NCBI GenBank assembly: GCA_946042285.1
Contig: CAMGDK010000026.1
Location: 1-14,960 of the forward strand
Length of the DNA: 14,960 nt
Origin: an uncultured Clostridia bacterium
GTDB taxonomy: Bacteria; Bacillota; Clostridia; Oscillospirales; Acutalibacteraceae
Reading direction: 5' to 3'
Shown here piece by piece: positions 1-8,108 of the stretch. Numbering within the stretch: position 1 is the first letter of the stretch; every line of letters begins with the position of its first letter. The translations under genes were made by a program, and so were the position numbers. Below the pieces are notes generated by a model. That model was given only the letters and a program-made list of their open reading frames with translations, ran no database searches and was not told where the DNA came from.

Positions 1-941
1 GGAATTAAATAATCAAGCCTGCCGTCGTGCTCGTCAAAAAGATATGTCCTTGTATAGCCGAGAAAGCGCATAAAATCCTCGCTCACAATCTTTAAGCCGA
101 GAACATCGTCGGCGTCCGTATAAAAGACAGGATCGGGAATATTCTTAAGCAGCTCAACAAGCGTGTCGTTATACCTGTCTGCCTGCTCCTCCGTTTCCTT
201 AACATTTGTAATGTCGGTTATCATTGCGTGGAAAACGGGATTGTTGTCCTCATCATATCGCTGAATGGCGGAAGTGACCTTGCACCACTTATATTCGCCC
301 TTGTGCATAACGCTTCTAAACTCAACATCAATGCCCTCGCCCGTCGCCATAGCCTTGCCTATTGCTTGGAAAACAAGGCTTTTATCGTCGGGATGAATAA
401 GCTCGTCGAGTCTGTGAAGCCGAGCCTTGTATGTATTCTTTGATGTGCCGAACATTTTGCACGCGCCCTCGTTGAGATACATTGTTTCAATATGCATCTG
501 CTGCGTCACCTTAAAAAGACACACACCGCCGGCAACAAGGTCGATTAAATAATTCATTTCCTTAGCCTGATTGCGAAGCCTCTCCTGCTTCTCCTCCGAC
601 TTCGACACATCGACAAGCGTCATTTTGCATTTGCTCGAGTCCTCAAAATTCTGTGCGGTGCAGTGGACAAGAACATCGTTGCCGTTTTTATCCCTAATCT
701 CTGCGCTGAAATATACATAGGGTGAGCTTTTTTTGCAAAGCGCCTTCATTATCGCCTCTCTGTAAACCGGCTTTATAATATCAATCAAAAACAGCTTACC
801 CTGCTTAATCTTTGACGGGTGCACACCTGTGAAATCCGAAAAATGACTGTCTGAATCAATAACCCTTAGGTTATCCGCCTTGTCAGCCTCAAGATTCATC
901 AGCACAATATCGTATAATCCGTCGTCAATAATATTGTCTAT
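1..941 (-). CDS. Multi-PAS sensory protein, N-terminal part (runs off left edge)
   Basis: About 313 codons are visible; the C-terminus and any output domain (GGDEF, EAL or histidine kinase) lie beyond the window. Translation shows a first PAS-like segment (about residues 1-125, with FSDFTGVHPSKI and YFSAEIRDKNG), a helical linker rich in E, K and Q, a second PAS/PAC unit (about 145-255, with LDELIHPDD, KWCKVTSAIQRYDED and ITDITNVKE) and the beginning of a third (KNIPDPVFYTDADDVL). No transmembrane segment is visible, so a cytoplasmic sensor is likely. The start is unclear. The frame is closed by TAA at 957-959, and no ATG, GTG or TTG occurs before GTG at 903-905. The best-placed ribosome site, a G6 run at 948-953, points to an ATA codon at 939-941. 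The PAS assignment is firm; its ligand and signalling role are unknown. Confidence 0.8.
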   Translation of the reverse strand, partial: MDNIIDDGLYDIVLMNLEADKADNLRVIDSDSHFSDFTGVHPSKIKQGKLFLIDIIKPVYREAIMKALCKKSSPYVYFSAEIRDKNGNDVLVHCTAQNFEDSSKCKMTLVDVSKSEEKQERLRNQAKEMNYLIDLVAGGVCLFKVTQQMHIETMYLNEGACKMFGTSKNTYKARLHRLDELIHPDDKSLVFQAIGKAMATGEGIDVEFRSVMHKGEYKWCKVTSAIQRYDEDNNPVFHAMITDITNVKETEEQADRYNDTLVELLKNIPDPVFYTDADDVLGLKIVSEDFMRFLGYTRTYLFDEHDGRLDYLI

Positions 942-1031
942 CTTAATCCCCCCACTTTATTCATACAAAAATATTGTGGTAAATATTCAAAAAATCATAA
1001 TTTGCCCGAGTGCCTCCACCCGACATTGTTA

Positions 1032-1040
1032 ATTATAACA
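1032..1040 (-). promoter_or_regulatory. Candidate extended -10 promoter for the PAS gene
   Basis: On the minus strand TGTTATAAT is an extended -10 (TGnTATAAT). A poor -35-like TTGTTA at 1058-1063 is 20 bp away, longer than usual. It would leave a leader of about 90 nt. Weak but plausible. Confidence 0.35.
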
Positions 1041-1118
1041 CAATTTTATACATTATTTAACAACTTATGTAAATAAACAGTTAATTTTTGTACTTTGCCC
1101 AAAAATTTGTGATATTTT

Positions 1119-1146
1119 TTGTAAATTAGGTATAGGAAAATAAAAT
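1119..1146 (+). promoter_or_regulatory. Candidate purL promoter
   Basis: TTGTAA (1119-1124), 16 bp, TAAAAT (1141-1146), about 85 bp before the purL start. A second TATAAT at 1163-1168 has no matching -35. No guanine-riboswitch aptamer was recognised in the AT-rich leader. Confidence 0.3.
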
Positions 1147-1230
1147 GTTTTATGTTAGAATATATAATAAAATTTTTATAGATTATTTTATATGGCAAAA
1201 AAGCAATATAATTTATCAAGGAGAATAAAT

Positions 1231-4200
1231 ATGTCAAAGGTTTACCGTGTTTATGTTGAAAAGAAAAAGGGCAACGACATTGAAGCAGGTCAGACTCTTG
1301 CCGACCTCAAAAACAATGTCGGCATTACTGCGCTTGAGGATTTGAGAATCATCAACCGCTATGATGCGCAGGGACTCAGCGCCGAGGAGTTTGACTCTGC
1401 CGTTAAGACTATTCTTTCCGAGCCTAACCTTGACAATGTTAGCTACGAGCTTAACATTGAGGACGGCTGGAGATTTTTTGCAACAGAGTATCTTCCCGGT
1501 CAGTACGACCAAAGGGCAGACTCTGCCGCACAGTGCATCCAGCTTTTAACTGCCGGCGAAAGACCGGACGTTCTCTCTGCAAAGGTTATTGCAGTTAAGG
1601 GCAACATCACAGACGGAGAATTTGACAAAATTAAGTCATACATAATCAACCCTGTTGAGTCAAGAGAGGCTTCGCTTGAGCTTCCGGACTCGCTCGACCT
1701 TCACAGCGATGTTCCTGCCGACATCATCAGGATTGACGGCTTTATTGACAAAAACGACGAGGAGATTGCAGAATATCACGCTACCATGGGATTTGCCATG
1801 AGCGTTGCCGATCTGCGCTGGGTTAGGGATTACTTTAAAAATGACGAGGGCAGAAATCCAAGCCTGACAGAGCTTAAGGTTATCGACACATATTGGTCCG
1901 ACCACTGCCGTCACACAACCTTTGCAACAGAGCTTGACGAAATCAAGATTGACGAAAGCAAATACAGCAAGGCTATCGAAAAGGCACTTGAGCAGTATTT
2001 TGATGTAAGAAAAGAGGTTTACGGCGACAGGGATAAGATTGTTTGCCTTATGGACATGGCGTGCATCGGCACAAAGGTGCTTAAAAAGCGCGGTCTTGTG
2101 TCAAACCTTGACGAGAGCGAGGAAATCAACGCATGCTCAATCGAGGTGCCTGTTGTTATCGACGGCAAAACAGAGCAATGGCTCGTTCAGTTCAAGAACG
2201 AAACTCACAACCACCCGACAGAAATTGAGCCCTTCGGCGGTGCGGCAACCTGCCTCGGCGGTGCTATCCGCGATCCGCTTTCAGGCAGAGCCTATGTATA
2301 TCAGGCAATGAGAGTTACAGGCTCGGGCGATCCCACTACTCCGTTTGAGGAAACGCTCGATGCAAAGCTTCCCCAAAGCAAAATTACAACAGGTGCCGCA
2401 GCAGGATATTCAAGCTACGGTAACCAAATCGGTCTTGCAACAGGTCAGGTAACAGAGCTTTACGATGCAGGCTATGTTGCAAAGAGAATGGAAATCGGTG
2501 CAGTTATCGGTGCATCGCCGAAATCAAATGTTATTCGTGAATGTCCTCAAAAGGACGACATCATTGTTCTTTTAGGCGGCAGAACAGGTCGTGACGGCTG
2601 CGGCGGCGCTACCGGCTCATCAAAGGCGCACGACTCATCATCAATCGAAACATGCGGTGCGGAGGTACAAAAGGGTAATCCTCCTACCGAGCGTAAAATT
2701 CAGCGTTTGTTCAGAAAGGCAGAGGTTTCAACAATGATTAAGCGCTGCAACGACTTCGGCGCAGGCGGCGTTTGTGTTGCTATCGGCGAGCTTGCAGACG
2801 GACTTAAGATTGATTTGGATAAGGTGCCGAAGAAATATGACGGTCTTGACGGCACAGAGCTTGCTATCTCCGAGTCACAGGAGAGAATGGCAGTCGTTAT
2901 TGATGCAAAGGATGTTGACAAATTCATCGCTCTTGCAAACGAGGAAAACCTCGAGGCTACTGCCGTTGCCGTTGTAACAGACGAAAACAGGCTTGAAATG
3001 ACATGGAGAGGAGATAAGATTGTTGACATCAGCAGAGATTTCCTCAACACAAACGGCGTAACACAGCACGCAAGGGCTCACATCACTGCAGTTGACGGTG
3101 AGCTTGACTATACAAAGCAAATCCCGAATGAGCTTAAGGACTTATCTAATTCCGCAGCACTTAAGGCTAACCTTTCAAGGCTTGAGGTTTGCTCGCAGAA
3201 GGGACTTGTTGAAAGATTTGACTCCTCAATCGGCGCAGGCACTGTTCTTATGCCTTATGCAGGTAAGTATCAGCTTACACCGGAGGAGGCTATGATTGCT
3301 AAAATCCCTCTTACCGAGGGTGAAACAGACACCGCAACAGTTATGGCTTACGGCTTCATTCCAAGGCTTTCACGCTGGTCGCCGTTCCATTCTGCCGCAT
3401 TTGCAGTGTCGGAGTCTATCGCAAAGCTTGCAGCTGTCGGCTGTAATCCTGCCGAGGCAAGACTCACATTCCAGGAATATTTTGAAAGGTTAAACGACGC
3501 TCCTACCCGTTGGGGCAAGCCTGCCGCAGCACTTCTCGGCGCACTCAGCGCACAGCTCGGCTACAAGTGTCCGTCAATCGGCGGTAAGGACTCAATGAGC
3601 GGAAGCTTCAACGAGCTTGATGTTCCTCCTACACTCGTTTCGTTTGCAGTCGGCATGAGCGAGGCGTCCAAGACGGTATCGGCACAGTTCAAGAGAACAG
3701 GCTCAACCGTTAAGCTTCTCCCTCTCCCTGTTGACGCAGAAACAGGCTTACCTGATTTTGAACGCGCTATGGCTCTCATGGTTAAGGTTTATGAGGGTGT
3801 AAGAAGCGGTAAAATCCTTGCAGCATCAGTTGTCAAGGAGGGCGGTGCTGCTGCATGCGTATGCAAAATGGCGTTCGGTAACAAAACAGGCTTTACATTC
3901 GAGCAGGGACTCGACAAGGAGACACTCTTTGCCGCTAAGGAGGCTTCGTTCGTTGTTGAGCTTGCCGACGAAAACGGCTTTGACGGCATAACACTCGGTA
4001 AGACAAACGACAACGGCATATTCATCATTGACGGCGATGTTCAAACTGTTGATGAGCTTATCGAGGCGTGGACAGGCAAGCTTGAGAAGGTGTTTGCTAC
4101 CGACTCCGGCAAAAAAGCAAGAATGCCGTTTGATGTTCCGCTTTACAACGAGCGTTCAATCTATATCGCTAAAAACAAGGTTGCAAAGCCAAAGGTGTTT

Positions 4201-4983
4201 ATCCCTGCTTTTCCCGGCACAAACTGCGAGGTTGACTCTGCAAGAGCATTTGAAAAAGCAGGAGCAGAGACTTCAATTCTTGTTGTTAACAACCTTTCAT
4301 CATCTGCAATCAACGAAACTATTGACAAGATGGTTAAGGAAATCGAATCGTCACAAATCATCATGCTTCCGGGCGGATTCAGCGGCGGTGACGAGCCGGA
4401 GGGCTCAGGCAAATTCATTGCCACAACATTCCGTAATCCAAGAGTTAAGGAGGCTGTTACAAGGCTTCTCAACTGCCGTGACGGTCTTATGCTCGGTATA
4501 TGCAACGGCTTCCAGGCACTCATCAAGCTCGGTCTTGTGCCTTACGGCGAAATCAGGGATATTGATGAAAACGATCCTACCCTTACATTCAACACAATCG
4601 GCAGACACATCAGCTCAATGGCTTACACAAGAGTGTCAAGCGTTAAGTCACCATGGCTTTCGGGCGTAAACGCAGGCGACATGTTTGCAGTGCCTATCAG
4701 TCACGGCGAGGGCAGATTTGTTGCTAACGACGATGTTATGAAAAGGCTCATTGAAAACGGTCAGGTTGCAACACAGTATGTTGACCCGTCGGGCAACCCT
4801 GTTGCAGACATGCCGTTCAACCCTAACGGCTCCGTTTGTGCTGTTGAGGGTATCACATCACCGGACGGCAGAGTTTACGGTAAAATGGGACACTGTGAGC
4901 GTAAGGGCGCAGACCTCTACGCAAATGTTCCGTTTGAGAAGGACCTTAAGCTCTTTGAAAGCGGTGTGAATTATTTTAAGTAA
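1231..4983 (+). CDS. purL: Phosphoribosylformylglycinamidine synthase, single chain (PurL with fused PurQ)
   Basis: Converts FGAR, glutamine and ATP to FGAM, the fourth step of purine synthesis, in the cytosol. At 1250 residues it is the large one-chain form, of the clade typical of Clostridia and streptococci. Visible in order: an N-terminal PurS-like region, the linker motif SDHCRHTTF (residues 223-231), the synthetase core with FKNETHNHPTEIEPFGG from residue 321, the second half-domain with IGGKDSMSG, and a C-terminal class I glutaminase. The glutaminase has GTNCEVDSARAF, nucleophile Cys1091 in GICNGFQAL, and the His1221/Glu1223 pair in MGHCER. I chose ATG 1231 because AAGGAGA at 1218-1224 sits seven bases before it; the in-frame ATG at 1192 has no ribosome site. 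All key residues are present and the gene looks intact. Confidence 0.97.
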   Translation: MSKVYRVYVEKKKGNDIEAGQTLADLKNNVGITALEDLRIINRYDAQGLSAEEFDSAVKTILSEPNLDNVSYELNIEDGWRFFATEYLPGQYDQRADSAAQCIQLLTAGERPDVLSAKVIAVKGNITDGEFDKIKSYIINPVESREASLELPDSLDLHSDVPADIIRIDGFIDKNDEEIAEYHATMGFAMSVADLRWVRDYFKNDEGRNPSLTELKVIDTYWSDHCRHTTFATELDEIKIDESKYSKAIEKALEQYFDVRKEVYGDRDKIVCLMDMACIGTKVLKKRGLVSNLDESEEINACSIEVPVVIDGKTEQWLVQFKNETHNHPTEIEPFGGAATCLGGAIRDPLSGRAYVYQAMRVTGSGDPTTPFEETLDAKLPQSKITTGAAAGYSSYGNQIGLATGQVTELYDAGYVAKRMEIGAVIGASPKSNVIRECPQKDDIIVLLGGRTGRDGCGGATGSSKAHDSSSIETCGAEVQKGNPPTERKIQRLFRKAEVSTMIKRCNDFGAGGVCVAIGELADGLKIDLDKVPKKYDGLDGTELAISESQERMAVVIDAKDVDKFIALANEENLEATAVAVVTDENRLEMTWRGDKIVDISRDFLNTNGVTQHARAHITAVDGELDYTKQIPNELKDLSNSAALKANLSRLEVCSQKGLVERFDSSIGAGTVLMPYAGKYQLTPEEAMIAKIPLTEGETDTATVMAYGFIPRLSRWSPFHSAAFAVSESIAKLAAVGCNPAEARLTFQEYFERLNDAPTRWGKPAAALLGALSAQLGYKCPSIGGKDSMSGSFNELDVPPTLVSFAVGMSEASKTVSAQFKRTGSTVKLLPLPVDAETGLPDFERAMALMVKVYEGVRSGKILAASVVKEGGAAACVCKMAFGNKTGFTFEQGLDKETLFAAKEASFVVELADENGFDGITLGKTNDNGIFIIDGDVQTVDELIEAWTGKLEKVFATDSGKKARMPFDVPLYNERSIYIAKNKVAKPKVFIPAFPGTNCEVDSARAFEKAGAETSILVVNNLSSSAINETIDKMVKEIESSQIIMLPGGFSGGDEPEGSGKFIATTFRNPRVKEAVTRLLNCRDGLMLGICNGFQALIKLGLVPYGEIRDIDENDPTLTFNTIGRHISSMAYTRVSSVKSPWLSGVNAGDMFAVPISHGEGRFVANDDVMKRLIENGQVATQYVDPSGNPVADMPFNPNGSVCAVEGITSPDGRVYGKMGHCERKGADLYANVPFEKDLKLFESGVNYFK

Positions 4984-4995
4984 TCGGTTGATTGA

Positions 4996-5020
4996 GCGGG
5001 CGAACACTGTTCGCCCCTAC
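4996..5020 (+). repeat. REP-like palindrome copy 1 (centre ACT)
   Basis: GGGCGAAC-ACT-GTTCGCCC followed by CTAC, 13 bases after the purL stop. The downstream flank starts GATTGTGTGAA and matches the flank of the copy at 14666. It is the left end of a pair with the truncated inverted copy at 5059-5077. Confidence 0.9.
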
Positions 5021-5051
5021 GATTGTGTGAAGCCATAACACCAATCATTTT

Positions 5052-5077
5052 TTCACAATCGAACAGTGTTCGCCCGT
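5052..5077 (-). repeat. REP-like palindrome, inverted and truncated copy
   Basis: TTCACAATC then GAACAGTGTTCGCCCG. Compared with the copy at 4996 it lacks the GTAGGGGC head. TTCACAATC is the reverse complement of GATTGTG(TG)AA at 5021-5031, so 4996-5077 can also fold as one long hairpin. No T-run follows, so a terminator role is doubtful. Confidence 0.75.
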
Positions 5078-5168
5078 ACAATATTGAATGATTTTATGCT
5101 ACACAAACGGTTACACGGCGAATTGAATTATAAACATTAACAAAATCTGTATTTGACGGAGGTAATTT

Positions 5169-6377
5169 ATGAAATACGTTGTTGTGCTGTACGACGGTAT
5201 GGCTGACTATCCCGTACCTGCGCTCGACGGCAAAACGCCTATGATGTGCGCAAAAAAGCCTAACATGGATATGCTCGCTCAAAGAGCAGAGGTTGGACTT
5301 ATTAAAACCGTTGCCGACGGTCTTAAGCCCGGCTCCGATGTTGCAAACATGAGCGTTATGGGCTTTGATCCAATGAAATTCTACACCGGCAGGAGTCCGC
5401 TTGAGGCGGCATCAATCGGTATCGACATGAAGCCGACCGATGTTTCACTCAGGACAAATCTTGTCACTCTTTCAGAGGACGATTTGCCCTACGAGCAAAA
5501 AACTATCGAGGATTACTGCGCAGACGATATTTCAACCGAGGAGGCTGAAATCCTCATCAAATACATTGACGAGAAGCTCGGCACGAACGAGTTTAAATTC
5601 TATCCGGGTGTGTCGTACCGCCACTGCTTGATTTGGGACAACGGCACAACCGACCTTGGCAAAATGACTCCTCCTCACGACATCACAGGCAAGGTTATCA
5701 CCGAGTATCTTTCCGACAGCGACAACGCAAGGGAGCTTATCGGTCTTATGAAAAGGTCTTATGATTTGCTCAAGGACCACCCTGTAAACATCGCAAGAAA
5801 AAAGGCAGGCAAAAGACCTGCCAACTCAATTTGGCTTTGGGGCGAGGGCAAGCGTCCTGCGCTTAAGCCGTTTGAGGAGATTTACGGAATAAAGGGTGCA
5901 GTTGTATCGGCAGTTGACCTTATCAAAGGCATCGGCGGCTGTGCTGAAATGGAGGTTGCCGAGGTTGAGGGTGCAACCGGATATATTGACACCGACTTTG
6001 AGGGCAAGGCTAACGCCGCTCTCGATTTGCTTGAGAGAAACGACCTCGTTTACATTCACTTTGAGGCGCCTGACGAGTGCGGCCACAGAAACGAGCCGGA
6101 AAACAAGGTAAGAGCAATCGAAATGATTGACGAGCGCGTTTTGCCTATTCTTTTTGACGGACTCAAAAAATATGACGACTACAAGATTATGATTTTACCC
6201 GACCACCCGACACCTATCGTTACACGCACTCACGCGAGCGATCCCGTGCCGTATCTCATTTATCACAGGAATAATGAGATTGCAGGCGTTGATACTATCA
6301 ACGAGGAAACTGCAGGCAAAACAGGTAATTTCATCGAGCACGGTCCTGATATAATGGCACATTTCCTCAAGGACTGA
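5169..6377 (+). CDS. ApgM-family phosphotransferase: putative homoserine kinase or cofactor-independent phosphoglycerate mutase
   Basis: 402 residues, full length for the archaeal-type cofactor-independent phosphoglycerate mutase family of the alkaline phosphatase superfamily. The two-metal site is visible: Asp9 in LYDGMADYP, candidate nucleophile Ser56 in GLKPGSDVANMS, Asp302 and His306 in EAPDECGH, Asp345-His346 in ILPDHPTP, and His355 in RTHASDPVPYLIY. Bacterial members of this length form a subfamily proposed to be homoserine kinases (TIGR02535 in my recollection), making O-phosphohomoserine for threonine synthesis. Here metY, another homoserine-derivative enzyme, starts only 20 bases downstream, which favours that role over glycolysis; this is inference. 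GGAGG at 5158-5162, six bases before ATG, fixes the start. No convincing promoter was found in the repeat-containing gap upstream. Confidence 0.9.
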   Translation: MKYVVVLYDGMADYPVPALDGKTPMMCAKKPNMDMLAQRAEVGLIKTVADGLKPGSDVANMSVMGFDPMKFYTGRSPLEAASIGIDMKPTDVSLRTNLVTLSEDDLPYEQKTIEDYCADDISTEEAEILIKYIDEKLGTNEFKFYPGVSYRHCLIWDNGTTDLGKMTPPHDITGKVITEYLSDSDNARELIGLMKRSYDLLKDHPVNIARKKAGKRPANSIWLWGEGKRPALKPFEEIYGIKGAVVSAVDLIKGIGGCAEMEVAEVEGATGYIDTDFEGKANAALDLLERNDLVYIHFEAPDECGHRNEPENKVRAIEMIDERVLPILFDGLKKYDDYKIMILPDHPTPIVTRTHASDPVPYLIYHRNNEIAGVDTINEETAGKTGNFIEHGPDIMAHFLKD

Positions 6378-6397
6378 TTTGCAATAAGGAGAACACT

Positions 6398-7666
6398 ATG
6401 AACATTGAATCAATTTGCGTGCAAGGCGCATACAGACCTAAAAACGGCGAGCCGAGAGTAATTCCTATCGTGCAAAGCACAACATACAAGTACGACTCAA
6501 GCGAGGAGATGGGCGACCTTTTCGACCTTAAGAAGTCGGGATATTTCTACTCAAGACTCCAAAACCCAACCTGCGACTACGCTGCCGCTAAAATCACAAT
6601 GCTTGAGGGTGGTGTTGCAGGAATGCTCACCTCGTCAGGTCAGGCTGCAAACTTTTATGCAATATTCAACATTGCCGAGGCGGGCGACCATATCGTGTCA
6701 AGCTCTGCAATTTACGGCGGTACATTTAACCTTTTCAATGTTACGATGAGAAAGCTCGGCATCGACTTTACATTCGTTAGCCCGCATGCTACCGAGGAGG
6801 AAATTCAAGCCGCAATCAAGCCGAACACAAAGGCTATCTTCGGCGAAACAATTTCCAATCCGAGTCTTGACATTATCGACCTTGAAAAATTTGCCAAGGT
6901 TGCCCATGCAAACGGCGTTCCGTTTATTGTTGACAACACCTTTGCAACTCCTATCAACTGCCGTCCGTTTGAATTCGGCGTTGACATTGTTACTCACTCA
7001 ACAACAAAGTATATGGAGGGACACGCTTCAACAATCGGCGGTGCTATCGTTGATTCAGGCAAATTTGACTGGACACAAAACGACAAATTCAAGGGACTCA
7101 CGACTCCCGACGAAAGCTACCACGGTATCACATATACAGACACCTTCGGCGAGGCGGCGTACATCACCAAGGCTACCGTTCAGCTTATGAGAGACCTTGG
7201 CTCAATCCCTGCACCGCAAAACGCATTTCTTCTTAATGTCGGTCTTGAGACTCTTCACCTTCGCGTTGAAAGACATTGTGAAAACGCAAAAAAGGTTGCA
7301 GAATTTCTTAAGAATAACGACAAAATCACATGGGTAAACTGTGCTATGCTTGAGGGCGACGCACAGTACGAGCTTGCTCAAAAATACATGCCAAACGGCA
7401 CATGCGGTGTTGTTTCTTTCGGCATCAAGGGCGGCAGAGAGGCGGCAACAACATTTATGGATTCGCTCGAGCTTGCCGCAATCGTTACTCATGTTGCAGA
7501 TGCAAGAACATGCTGCCTGCACCCTGCTTCAACAACACACCGTCAGCTTACAGACGAGCAGCTTAAGGAATGCGGTGTCAGCCCCGACCTTATCCGCTTC
7601 AGTGTCGGTATTGAAAATGCAAACGACATTATTGCCGACATTCAGCAGGCTCTTGATAAGATATGA
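6398..7666 (+). CDS. metY: O-acetylhomoserine sulfhydrylase (aminocarboxypropyltransferase), PLP-dependent
   Basis: 422 residues, the normal size for MetY in the Cys/Met-metabolism PLP family. It joins O-acetylhomoserine with sulfide, giving homocysteine for methionine synthesis. Visible are the start IESICVQGAYRP, YSRLQNPTCDYAAAKI, SSGQAANFYAIF, VDNTFATPINCRPFEFG, and the PLP-binding lysine Lys204 in THSTTKYMEGHASTIGG. The C-terminal RFSVGIENANDIIADI is also typical. AAGGAG at 6386-6391 precedes ATG by six bases. The gene sits 20 bases after the ApgM-family gene and its stop overlaps the next start in ATGA, so the three are almost certainly one transcript. A cystathionine gamma-synthase-like activity cannot be fully excluded, but length and motifs favour MetY. 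Confidence 0.92.
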   Translation: MNIESICVQGAYRPKNGEPRVIPIVQSTTYKYDSSEEMGDLFDLKKSGYFYSRLQNPTCDYAAAKITMLEGGVAGMLTSSGQAANFYAIFNIAEAGDHIVSSSAIYGGTFNLFNVTMRKLGIDFTFVSPHATEEEIQAAIKPNTKAIFGETISNPSLDIIDLEKFAKVAHANGVPFIVDNTFATPINCRPFEFGVDIVTHSTTKYMEGHASTIGGAIVDSGKFDWTQNDKFKGLTTPDESYHGITYTDTFGEAAYITKATVQLMRDLGSIPAPQNAFLLNVGLETLHLRVERHCENAKKVAEFLKNNDKITWVNCAMLEGDAQYELAQKYMPNGTCGVVSFGIKGGREAATTFMDSLELAAIVTHVADARTCCLHPASTTHRQLTDEQLKECGVSPDLIRFSVGIENANDIIADIQQALDKI

Positions 7667-7950
7667 GTAATACACATAATCACAACCACGACCACGCACA
7701 TACAAAGGAGGTCAGCAACCGCCTTGCTCGTGCAATAGGTCATCTGCAAAAGGTAAAGCAGATGGTAGATAGCGGTGAGGACTGCTCCGATGTGCTTATT
7801 CAGCTTGCGGCGGTTAAGTCTGCTCTCAATAATACAGGCAAGGTGATTTTAAAGGACCACCTTGAGCACTGTATTGTTCATGCCGTTGAGGAGGGCGACG
7901 AGCAAATGCTCGAGGAGCTTAACAACGCGATAGATAAATTTTTAAAATAA
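7663..7950 (+). CDS. CsoR/FrmR-family metal- or persulfide-sensing repressor with His-rich N-terminus
   Basis: A 95-residue all-helical repressor of the DUF156 family. The conserved core RLARAIGHLQKVKQMVDSG starts at residue 20, and the sensor set Cys41, His66 and Cys70 has the same spacing as the Cu(I) ligands of CsoR. Ahead of it is an unusual HxHxHxHxH stretch (His5, 7, 9, 11, 13) that could bind extra metal. The ATG overlaps the metY stop as ATGA, so translation is probably coupled. Copper, nickel/cobalt, formaldehyde and persulfide sensors all occur in this family. The retained His66 argues against a CstR-type persulfide sensor, while the link to a sulfide-using enzyme argues for one, so the ligand is left open. 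No copper ATPase or chaperone gene is adjacent. Confidence 0.88.
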   Translation: MSNTHNHNHDHAHTKEVSNRLARAIGHLQKVKQMVDSGEDCSDVLIQLAAVKSALNNTGKVILKDHLEHCIVHAVEEGDEQMLEELNNAIDKFLK

Positions 7951-7955
7951 AAAAG

Positions 7956-7992
7956 ACCGACATGGATTATAAAATATCCGTGTCGGTTTTTT
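7956..7992. terminator. Bidirectional rho-independent terminator
   Basis: ACCGACA (7956-7962) pairs with TGTCGGT (7981-7987), extended by GGAT/ATCC, followed by T6. The minus strand also ends in a T-rich run (CTTTTTTATTTT). It lies six bases after the csoR-like stop and can end both that operon and the convergent phosphatase transcript. Confidence 0.9.
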
Positions 7993-8013
7993 GCATGTTG
8001 TGTGTTGTTTTTT

Positions 8014-8038
8014 GCGGGCGAACACTGTTCGCCCCTAC
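8014..8038 (+). repeat. REP-like palindrome copy (centre ACT)
   Basis: Same GGGCGAAC-ACT-GTTCGCCC plus CTAC. The flank GGAGTTCGTTGACATG after it is the reverse complement of the flank before the inverted copy at 14863, so this is a right-end module in opposite orientation. Confidence 0.9.
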
Positions 8039-8083
8039 GGAGTTCGTTGACATGCAAATCGTTGTTGAGATTTAACATGTCTT

Positions 8084-8108
8084 GCGGGCGAACACTGTTC
8101 GCCCCTAC
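8084..8108 (+). repeat. REP-like palindrome copy overlapping a gene end
   Basis: Second copy in the same orientation, 45 bases after the previous one. Its CTAC end covers the last four bases (8105-8108) of the phosphatase reading frame; read on the minus strand, the TAG in GTAGGGG is that gene's stop codon. Confidence 0.9.

Noticed and set aside
960..1230. Purine riboswitch or PurBox leader of purL
   Set aside because: The AT-rich leader lacks the conserved guanine-aptamer loops and stem that I could recognise.
1192..1230. Upstream ATG as the purL start
   Set aside because: No ribosome site precedes it, while AAGGAGA is ideally placed for ATG 1231.
4028..4669. 213-codon open frame inside purL and other long frames in the fol genes
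   Set aside because: Composition is typical of an out-of-frame shadow (rich in S, R, L, Q), no ribosome site, and it lies inside a clearly real gene.
4861..4905. Variant HCE (not HPE) in the PurL glutaminase triad as a defect
   Set aside because: His and Glu are both kept; the middle residue differs in the clostridial clade and is not catalytic.
4996..5080. Repeat pair after purL as a rho-independent terminator
   Set aside because: The hairpin is strong but no T-run follows on the plus strand, so termination cannot be claimed.
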